In this document: positions 1-5,825 of the stretch, piece by piece
Position numbering within the stretch: position 1 is the stretch's first letter
How the letters are laid out: each line of letters opens with the position of its first letter
The notes under the pieces: model-generated
What the model was told of the DNA's origin: nothing
The model's database searches: none
Seen by the model: only the letters and a program-made list of their open reading frames with translations
Position numbers and translations under genes: made by a program
NCBI GenBank assembly: GCA_003696125.1
Contig: RFHZ01000005.1
Span: 1 to 5,825 of the forward strand
Source: Nitrospinota bacterium
GTDB taxonomy: Bacteria > Tectomicrobia > Entotheonellia > J063
DNA: 5,825 nt
Reading direction: 5' to 3'

Positions 1-495
1 GAGCTGGCCCACCAGCTCATAGGTCAGGGTACCGCTGCGGGAGATCACGCCGACCGGACCCCGCTTGTGGATATGGCCGGGCATGATCCCGATCTTGCAC
101 CGCTCAGGCGAGATGATGCCGGGACAGTTCGGGCCGATCAGGCGCGACTTCTTTCCGGCCAGGTACCGGGAGACGGTCACCATGTCCTGCACCGGGATCC
201 CTTCGGTGATACAGACGATCAGGGGGATCTCCGCTTCCGCAGCCTCCAGGATGGCATCGGCGGCAAAGGGGGCCGGGACAAAGATGACCGTTGCATCGGC
301 ACCGGTCTGGGCCACCGCCTCGGCCACCGTATTAAAGACCGGGACCCCTTCAAACGTCTCTCCTCCCCGGCCCGGGGTTACCCCTCCCACCACCTTGGTG
401 CCGTAAGCCATGGCCTGCCGGGCATGAAATCCCCCTTCTTTACCCGTGATCCCCTGTACCAGCAAACGGGTGTTGGCATCAACCAGGATGCTCAT
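1..495 (-). CDS. sucD: Succinyl-CoA synthetase (ADP-forming) alpha subunit, 5' part only
   Basis: Alpha subunit of succinate-CoA ligase, a cytosolic TCA-cycle enzyme that interconverts succinyl-CoA and succinate with phosphorylation of ADP (or GDP). The window holds the first 165 residues. The protein is normally about 290, so the left edge cuts it. I see the N-terminal CoA-binding Rossmann region: [10 protein letters not shown] at residues 16-25, then [11 protein letters not shown] at 35-45. [10 protein letters not shown] at 121-130 includes the Cys that sits by CoA in the family, and [13 protein letters not shown] lies at 148-160. The His that is phosphorylated (His246 in E. coli) lies beyond the edge and cannot be checked. 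The ATG start overlaps the sucC stop as ATGA and has GGGAGGAG six bases upstream, so translation is probably coupled to sucC. The reading frame is intact and family identity is near certain. Confidence 0.97.
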   Translation of the reverse strand, partial: MSILVDANTRLLVQGITGKEGGFHARQAMAYGTKVVGGVTPGRGGETFEGVPVFNTVAEAVAQTGADATVIFVPAPFAADAILEAAEAEIPLIVCITEGIPVQDMVTVSRYLAGKKSRLIGPNCPGIISPERCKIGIMPGHIHKRGPVGVISRSGTLTYELVGQL

Positions 496-1670
496 GATGT
501 TCTCCTCCCGCCTTTGAGCGCCGCAACAACCTTCTCCGCTGCATCCTTCATCCCTGAAGCCACGATGAAGCTGAGTGGCGACTCTTCCAGAATGCGTTTT
601 CCCTCTTCCACATTGGTCCCCTCCATGCGCACGACAATGGGTAAGGAGACCTGCACCTTGGAGGCGGCCTGCACCACCCCCTGGGCAAAGATGTCACAGC
701 GCAGGATCCCGCCAAAGATGTTGATCAGCACCGCTTCCACTTTGGGATCGGAGAGGAGGATACGGAAGGCGTTCTCCACCATCTCCGCACTGGCTCCCCC
801 TCCCACGTCGAGGAAGTTGGCCGGCTCAGCCCCGGCCAGCTTGATGATGTCCATGGTGGCCATGGCCAGTCCTGCACCGTTGACGATACACCCGACGTTT
901 CCGTCCAGCTTGATGTAGTTCAGCCCGTACTTGGAGGCCTCCACCTCCAGCGGGTTCTCCTCGTCCAGGTCGCGCAGGGCCCGGATATCCTCGTGCCGGA
1001 AGAGCCCGTTGTCATCGAAGTCGAGCTTGGCATCCAGGGCCAGCAGCCTGTTCTCCGCGGTGACCACCAGCGGGTTGATCTCGGCCAGCGAGCAGTCCTT
1101 CTCCACAAAGAGCCGGTAGAGGTTTTGGAAGAGCGATGTCGCCTCGCGCAGGAGGCTTCCCTCCAGGTGCAGGCCGTAGGCGAGGCGTCGCGCCTGGAAG
1201 GCGGGCAGGCCCAGCAGCGGGTCGATCGCCTCCCGCAGGATCTTTTCCGGGGTCTGGGCCGCGATCTCTTCGATCTCCATCCCCCCGGCCTCACTGGCGA
1301 TGATGACCGGACGGGCCGTGGTCCGGTCGATGACGATCCCCAGGTAGAGCTCGCGCACCGTCTCCACCGCCTCTTCGATCAAGACCCGCCGCACCACCTG
1401 GCCTTGCGGACCGGTCTGGTGCGTCACCAGGGTCATCCCCAGGATCTCTTTGGCCCGGGCCTCGGCCGCATCAGGGGTATCGGCCACCTTGATCCCCCCG
1501 CCTTTTCCCCGGCCACCGGCATGGATCTGGGCCTTGACCACCACCCGCTTTCCCCGGAAGGAGTTGGCAATTCCCCTCGCCTCCTGCGGGTTAAAGGCGA
1601 CCTCCCCGCGGGGGACCGGAATGCCATAACTCGCCAGGATCTTCTTGGCCTGAAATTCATGGATTTTCAT
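492..1670 (-). CDS. sucC: Succinyl-CoA synthetase beta subunit
   Basis: Nucleotide-binding beta subunit of succinate-CoA ligase, partner of the sucD product in a cytosolic heteromer. It has 392 residues, the usual family length (E. coli 388). An ATP-grasp domain opens with [12 protein letters not shown] and has the glycine-rich loop [10 protein letters not shown] at 52-61. EINPL at 197-201 and Asp213 (ALDAK) match the Mg-binding Asn199 and Asp213 of the E. coli enzyme. The C-terminal ligase domain has [18 protein letters not shown] at 257-274, FLDVGGGA at 287-294 and INIFGGI at 317-323. I chose the ATG at 1670, with GAGGAG five bases upstream. A GTG two codons earlier overlaps that Shine-Dalgarno site and is less likely. 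It follows mdh after 111 bases and overlaps sucD by four. No motif is missing. Confidence 0.97.
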   Translation of the reverse strand: MKIHEFQAKKILASYGIPVPRGEVAFNPQEARGIANSFRGKRVVVKAQIHAGGRGKGGGIKVADTPDAAEARAKEILGMTLVTHQTGPQGQVVRRVLIEEAVETVRELYLGIVIDRTTARPVIIASEAGGMEIEEIAAQTPEKILREAIDPLLGLPAFQARRLAYGLHLEGSLLREATSLFQNLYRLFVEKDCSLAEINPLVVTAENRLLALDAKLDFDDNGLFRHEDIRALRDLDEENPLEVEASKYGLNYIKLDGNVGCIVNGAGLAMATMDIIKLAGAEPANFLDVGGGASAEMVENAFRILLSDPKVEAVLINIFGGILRCDIFAQGVVQAASKVQVSLPIVVRMEGTNVEEGKRILEESPLSFIVASGMKDAAEKVVAALKGGRRTS

Positions 1671-1693
1671 AGACACTCCTCTTCAAGGTACGT

Positions 1694-1773
1694 ACTCCCC
1701 TCTGTCCTGTTTTTCCCAGGCTCTGACAGCGTAAATCGATAGAGCGCAGGAGTTCAAAGGTCAAGAGGGGAGT
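1694..1773. repeat. Perfect 10-bp inverted repeat between mdh and sucC
   Basis: ACTCCCCTCT at 1694-1703 and AGAGGGGAGT at 1764-1773 are exact reverse complements separated by 60 bases. They nearly fill the 111-base gap between the mdh stop and the sucC start. In the mRNA they could pair to form a long-loop stem that adjusts stability or the mdh:sucC ratio. A chance match of this length in such a gap is unlikely but not excluded, because the region is purine/pyrimidine biased. A third copy of AGAGGGGAGT occurs at 2967-2976, at the end of the B2/nucleotidyltransferase gene. Confidence 0.45.
1736..1764 (-). promoter_or_regulatory. Weak candidate internal promoter ahead of sucC
   Basis: TTGACC (1764-1759), a 17-base spacer and TATCGA (1741-1736). 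The -35 is good but the -10 matches consensus at only three positions. It could give extra sucCD transcription; it may equally be chance. Confidence 0.2.
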
Positions 1774-1781
1774 CGAGTGGT

Positions 1782-2895
<1,114 letters not shown>

Positions 2896-2961
2896 CCGCA
2901 ATCCGCAGACCCCAGGCAGCACAAGGCTTTTCCAGAGAGGGTTCCGGGTAATGTGGGGATA

Positions 2962-4527
2962 TCAGGAGAGGGGAGTAAATGCCCTGTTCCGGGCCTGTCG
3001 TAACCGCCTTCCCACGCGCTGTCCAATCCGTCGGCTCAGGGTACCGATCCTCCTGCCGGTCTTCTGGGGACTGAGCAAGGCGGTGCCAAGCTCATACAGC
3101 AAGGCCAGGGTGAGGGGAGAGGTGGTAGATTCGCTGGTGAGAATCGCCCTGGTGGCAACGGCTCTGAGTACACGATCCTCGTAAGGGAAACCATGGAAAC
3201 CGGCTGCCAGCGTGGAAAGCACGGCATCCGGAATCCCGGCCCCGGCGATGTGCCGGGCCAGCCAGAGGGTGGCGTACATTCCCCTGTCCACCTTGTAGGC
3301 CTGCCCTCTCCCCAGCAGTCGTTCCCAGTCGAGTTCCCCCTGATAGCGCTGGATGGTCAGGGCCATGTCATAGAGGGCCCGGAGCTTTCCCACCCCCAGG
3401 AAGCGGTCCAGGTAGGCGAGATGCAGGCAGAGATGCAACAGCAGGTCTTCCGGTGCCAGGATGAGGGTGGGGATCGAGGCGATCGACACAGGACGGGCTC
3501 GTTGCCAGAGATCCTGGACCGGCACCTGCACCCCGATATGGGGAGGCACAAGATGATGATGGAGTTCCAGGGCCAGGGTGCGGTCGCGGTTCATATAGGG
3601 GGCCAGGTGATGGTGCTCCCTGTACCAGGCGGCAAAGCGAGGAGGAGAGAGAGCAGTGTAGTGGAGCCGGCGCAGGAGTCGATCCGCTTCTCCAGTATCC
3701 TCCCTCCTCACCAGCAGGTCGAGATCGCGCATGGGCCGGAGGGCAATATGCGGGTAGACCACCTCGGCCAGGGCCGCGCCTTTTAAGACCACCACCGGCA
3801 CACCCGCCTTTGCAAAGGCAGAGAGAATCTCCTGGAGTCTCTTGCGCATGTGCAGATTCTGGACAGCATGCTGGTGGTAAAGGGTCTTTAATTGCATCAT
3901 GGTCCCTGCAGGCAAACGAGCCTTCTTGTCCAGGCGCTGCAGGCTGGTATAGAGCAGGGGGACCAGGCTGTAGTGCACGGCCATTTCCGTTATCTCCTGC
4001 CAGTTAAGGTCAGAGCGGAGCAGGACCTGCATCTCCTGGGGGTCGGTTGCAGGTCGAGCACAGGTGAACAGGTATCGCTGTTCAGGTGAGAGCGAGGAGA
4101 CCTGGGAGCCGGGAAAGGAGAAGGTTACCGTATGGGAGGGACTACTCCTTTCCAGAAACGGCCTGTCCCGGAGGCTCAGCCAGGCGTGTCCATCCAATGA
4201 TTCTCCGACCCGGCGCACCCCACAGCAGACCTGAACCGGGAAGCCGTATCTCGTGGCAAAGTAGTAGAGGGCCAGGGTGCGGGGCAGGCATTTCCCCGGT
4301 CCGGGAAAGGGGAAGTGGCGGAGCAGGGCATCGGTGTACCGGACCACCGTTTCCAGGCGGGCAGGAGCGGGACTCCCTGGGATCTGCCTGGGGGTCAACC
4401 ACCTGAGGAGCGTGTTCAGCTTCAGGCGGGGAAGGAAGAGGCGTAAGATGCCGAGCAGGCCGGCAACCCGCAGGAAGAGCCAGATTTCTGGGCCGGTCCT
4501 GGGCCATGCCCGCCCCTTTATCCTCAT
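2962..4527 (-). CDS. Lasso-type B2 transglutaminase-like leader peptidase fused to a nucleotidyltransferase
   Basis: Two-domain protein of 521 residues (numbered from the ATG at 4527). The N-terminal third matches the lasso-peptide B2 family (Transglut_core3). A hydrophobic stretch (EIWLFLRVAGLLGILRLFL, about 15-33) precedes the catalytic region with Cys80 in GKCLPRTLALYYFATRYG and His114 in DGHAWLSL. Asp121 may be the third triad member. In known lasso systems B2 cuts the leader from the precursor. The rest (about 145-521) resembles the uncharacterised nucleotidyltransferase family PF14907: a helical lead-in with SLVPLLYTSLQRL, then VPVVVLKGAALAEVVY at 243-258, the metal-binding motif RPMRDLDLLV at 264-273 (Asp268, Asp270) and LELHHHL near 320-326. 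Its natural substrate is unknown. The ATG start overlaps the kinase stop as ATGA and has GGGAG eight bases upstream; a GTG five codons earlier lacks a site. The stop comes 253 bases before mdh. The domain calls are firm; the joint role is inferred. Confidence 0.88.
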   Translation of the reverse strand: MRIKGRAWPRTGPEIWLFLRVAGLLGILRLFLPRLKLNTLLRWLTPRQIPGSPAPARLETVVRYTDALLRHFPFPGPGKCLPRTLALYYFATRYGFPVQVCCGVRRVGESLDGHAWLSLRDRPFLERSSPSHTVTFSFPGSQVSSLSPEQRYLFTCARPATDPQEMQVLLRSDLNWQEITEMAVHYSLVPLLYTSLQRLDKKARLPAGTMMQLKTLYHQHAVQNLHMRKRLQEILSAFAKAGVPVVVLKGAALAEVVYPHIALRPMRDLDLLVRREDTGEADRLLRRLHYTALSPPRFAAWYREHHHLAPYMNRDRTLALELHHHLVPPHIGVQVPVQDLWQRARPVSIASIPTLILAPEDLLLHLCLHLAYLDRFLGVGKLRALYDMALTIQRYQGELDWERLLGRGQAYKVDRGMYATLWLARHIAGAGIPDAVLSTLAAGFHGFPYEDRVLRAVATRAILTSESTTSPLTLALLYELGTALLSPQKTGRRIGTLSRRIGQRVGRRLRQARNRAFTPLS

Positions 4528-5531
4528 GCCCTCTGCTCCCACAGGTGAGCGAGAAGCCGGGGCAGGGCCTGGACATCCTCCCCGAAGTAGAGCCGGTAGC
4601 AGTCTGCCTGCTGGACGAGCCGGGTAAGGATTTGAAACTGGTGTCTCGCCACCTCTTTATCCAGGATCAACAGAGAGTGGGGGAGGAGTTCCTCCAGGGC
4701 CCGGCTCTTGGGAAAAACCTCCAGCCGGCTCCGCGGCCAGTCCATCACCTGGGGGAAGAGGAGCAGGCGGGGTGCACATCGCTCTACCGGGGCCTGGGGG
4801 TAGAAGTCCTCCGGGTAAAAATAGCGTTTCTGCGTCCCTGAATAGAGCTTTTCCTGCGCCTGTTGCAACTCTGGGAACATGCGGATCGTCTGCTCGGTGA
4901 CGTCGATCTTGACCGGAAAGGAGAGGAGTTCGAGCCGGGCTCCCTGGCTACGTAACAGGGGATGATCATCGGAGAGGTAGCGGTAGCCTGCCCGGAGCAG
5001 GGAGATACAGCAGGTCGTCTTTCCCTGCCCGCTGTACCCGGGAATCAGGATCCCCTGTCCCTCTTTTTCCAGGGCTGTGGCATGGATGGTGTACAGGCCC
5101 TCCCTCTTGAGTAGCTCGGTGAGGGCAAAATGGAAGAAGCTCATCCGGATATCGAGACGCATCGCCTCTGGTCTGACCAGATACCCTTCTACCTGTCCCT
5201 GCTGAGGATCGATGCACAGCAGGCCCTGCGCATGAAAGTCACAGATCGTGCGCCGCGACTCTCGATACACGGTACACTTCCACTCGGCACGGAGCAGATC
5301 ACCCACCGCCTTCCCGGTCTGGGAGAGGAGGACCCGGGCAGCAGGGGAAACCCGGATCGGTATGGCAGCACGGTCGGGTACCGCCTGCAGCCCCACCTCC
5401 AGGCATCTTCCCTGCCTAGACCCTGCTGGCGGAAAATGTCGTAGCAGGGAGTGGACCGCGTCGGCAATGTCCGTGCTGTTGGTGGTTATCTGGAGGGTCA
5501 TTCCATGAAAATCATACCGGTACTCGGGCAT
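4524..5531 (-). CDS. HPr kinase/phosphorylase-like P-loop protein of a RiPP cluster
   Basis: A 335-residue protein. Its C-terminal half resembles the HPr serine kinase fold: YTIHATALEKEGQGILI (147-163), Walker A loop GYSGQGKTT at 165-173, and LSDD at 186-189, which supplies the acidic residues after the P-loop. The N-terminal half (1-140) is not recognisable as the HPr kinase N-domain and may bind a different partner. In lasso clusters of the paeninodin type, such kinases phosphorylate the precursor peptide rather than HPr. That is the likely role here, because the gene lies 62 bases after a lasso-like precursor and overlaps a B2-type gene. The ATG start has AGGA six bases upstream. No ptsH or other PTS gene is present in the window to suggest a role in sugar regulation. 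The kinase-like fold is well supported; the substrate is inferred. Confidence 0.85.
   Translation of the reverse strand: MPEYRYDFHGMTLQITTNSTDIADAVHSLLRHFPPAGSRQGRCLEVGLQAVPDRAAIPIRVSPAARVLLSQTGKAVGDLLRAEWKCTVYRESRRTICDFHAQGLLCIDPQQGQVEGYLVRPEAMRLDIRMSFFHFALTELLKREGLYTIHATALEKEGQGILIPGYSGQGKTTCCISLLRAGYRYLSDDHPLLRSQGARLELLSFPVKIDVTEQTIRMFPELQQAQEKLYSGTQKRYFYPEDFYPQAPVERCAPRLLLFPQVMDWPRSRLEVFPKSRALEELLPHSLLILDKEVARHQFQILTRLVQQADCYRLYFGEDVQALPRLLAHLWEQRA
4536..4540 (-). promoter_or_regulatory. Ribosome binding site fixing the start of the B2/nucleotidyltransferase gene
   Basis: GGGAG lies eight bases before the ATG at 4527, which itself overlaps the kinase stop codon (ATGA). The alternative GTG at 4542 has nothing resembling a binding site upstream, so the shorter protein is preferred. 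Confidence 0.6.
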
Positions 5532-5593
5532 TGTTGTTCCTGGCGTTCAGGGTACCGGCCATCCTGGTCGAGGAAACCGATACCCTACTGGTG

Positions 5594-5734
5594 TTAGAAT
5601 AAAACTTCTCCAAACCTTGTTGTCTTCTCATCCACCTCACCGTACTTCGAGGGGCTGCCGGTCAGATCCTGCAGCCGGGCATGCCGGGTGAGAAACGGGG
5701 TCTGGTAGACCTCCTTCTTCACTTCCTTCTCCAC
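5594..5734 (-). CDS. Lasso-RiPP-type precursor peptide (leader plus 20-residue core)
   Basis: A 46-residue peptide with a GTG start, a textbook AAAGGAGGTGA site and a TAA stop. The leader begins MEKEVKKEV and continues YQTPFLTRHARLQDLTG. This fits the published lasso leader pattern YxxPxLx3Gx5Tx: Tyr10, Pro13, Leu15, Ala19 in place of Gly, Thr25, then one residue. The pattern is recognised by the RRE (PqqD-like) protein, and the Thr normally sits at position -2 of the cut. The predicted core therefore starts at Ser27 and reads SPSKYGEVDE then KTTRFGEVLF. Ser1 to Asp9 would give a nine-residue ring (Glu7 would give a seven-residue one), leaving an 11-residue tail with Arg14 and Phe15 as possible steric plugs. 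The gene is directly followed by the kinase and B2/nucleotidyltransferase genes. That it is expressed and is a RiPP precursor is likely; that the product is a true lasso is unproven, since no cyclase is visible. Confidence 0.8.
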   Translation of the reverse strand: MEKEVKKEVYQTPFLTRHARLQDLTGSPSKYGEVDEKTTRFGEVLF

Positions 5735-5739
5735 AGGCT

Positions 5740-5750
5740 TCACCTCCTTT
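5740..5750 (-). promoter_or_regulatory. Strong ribosome binding site of the precursor gene
   Basis: AAAGGAGGTGA is nearly a full complement of the 16S rRNA anti-Shine-Dalgarno tail. Its GGAGG core lies 8-9 bases before the GTG at 5734. It is the strongest such site in the window and decides the start of this very short gene. A strong site fits a precursor peptide that must be made in excess over its enzymes. Confidence 0.85.
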
Positions 5751-5823
5751 CTCGGAGTAGGCCCTCCTGCCGCTCAAGGGATCGGCTCTCCCGGTCGAGA
5801 CCGCCGATCCTCTGGTGGTGTAG
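5740..5823 (-). CDS. Possible 3' end of an upstream gene (unidentified)
   Basis: One minus-strand frame is open from the right edge to a TGA at 5742-5740, inside the Shine-Dalgarno site of the precursor and five bases before its GTG. It would encode a charged tail: LHHQRIGGLDRESRSLERQ followed by EGLLRERR. Such tight packing matches the style of this operon, and most third codon positions are G or C. The call is weak. The other two frames are also open from the edge: one stops at 5776-5774, and another runs on to about 5636 across the precursor with even higher GC at third positions. Twenty-seven residues are too few to name a family. Confidence 0.3.
   Translation of the reverse strand, partial: LHHQRIGGLDRESRSLERQEGLLRERR
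5779..5810 (-). repeat. Interrupted hairpin upstream of the precursor gene
   Basis: Perfect 8-bp arms GGATCGGC (5810-5803) and GCCGATCC (5786-5779) flank a second 4-bp stem, TCTC/GAGA, with a six-base loop and a two-base bulge. No T-run follows on either strand, so it is not a standard intrinsic terminator. It may be a regulatory or processing hairpin in the operon transcript, or simply part of an upstream coding region. Confidence 0.5.
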
Positions 5824-5825
5824 AC

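Noticed and set aside
67-918. Long plus-strand open frame opposite sucD and sucC
   Set aside because: It lies antisense to two unmistakable enzyme genes, has no recognisable domains, and its low-complexity composition reflects the third-position GC bias of the opposite strand.
2896-2961. Intrinsic terminator after the B2/nucleotidyltransferase gene
   Set aside because: I looked for a GC-rich stem followed by a T-run on the minus strand and found only short, imperfect pairings without a T-tract.
5594-5659. Alternative core starting at Gly26 with a Gly1-Glu8 ring
   Set aside because: A Gly start is chemically attractive, but it would place the conserved leader Thr at -1 instead of the usual -2. 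It is kept as a second choice only.

Overview
The window is a moderately GC-rich bacterial segment in which every supportable gene lies on the minus strand. I read it from the right edge (upstream) to the left edge (downstream). The organism cannot be named from this sequence. An LDH-like malate dehydrogenase next to sucC-sucD, GTG starts and strong Shine-Dalgarno sites would fit a Gram-negative lineage such as Desulfobacterota, NC10 or Nitrospirota, but that is only a guess.

Region 1 (about 2962-5825) looks like part of a peptide natural-product (RiPP) operon of the lasso-peptide type. After a possible gene tail at the right edge comes a 46-residue peptide gene (5594-5734). It has a perfect Shine-Dalgarno site and a leader matching the lasso recognition pattern YxxPxLx3(G)x5Tx. 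Next is an HPr-kinase-like P-loop protein (4524-5531). It overlaps by an ATGA junction a gene (2962-4527) that joins a lasso B2-type transglutaminase-like leader peptidase to a PF14907-type nucleotidyltransferase. The RRE/PqqD-like B1 protein and the asparagine-synthetase-like lasso cyclase are not in the window. If the system is complete they must lie beyond the right edge or elsewhere.

Region 2 (2709-2961) is a 253-base intergenic stretch. It holds a near-consensus sigma70 promoter (TTGACA, 17 bases, TACAAT) and a leader of about 150 bases with small palindromes. It separates the peptide cluster from a housekeeping operon.

Region 3 (1-2708) is a TCA-cycle operon: mdh (malate dehydrogenase), then sucC and sucD (succinyl-CoA synthetase beta and alpha; sucD is cut by the left edge). 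sucC and sucD overlap by ATGA and should be translationally coupled. The 111-base mdh-sucC gap carries a perfect 10-bp inverted repeat.

The point of most interest is the short precursor and its predicted product: a 20-residue core starting with Ser, with an acidic residue at position 9, made beside a kinase and a nucleotidyltransferase that could decorate it.
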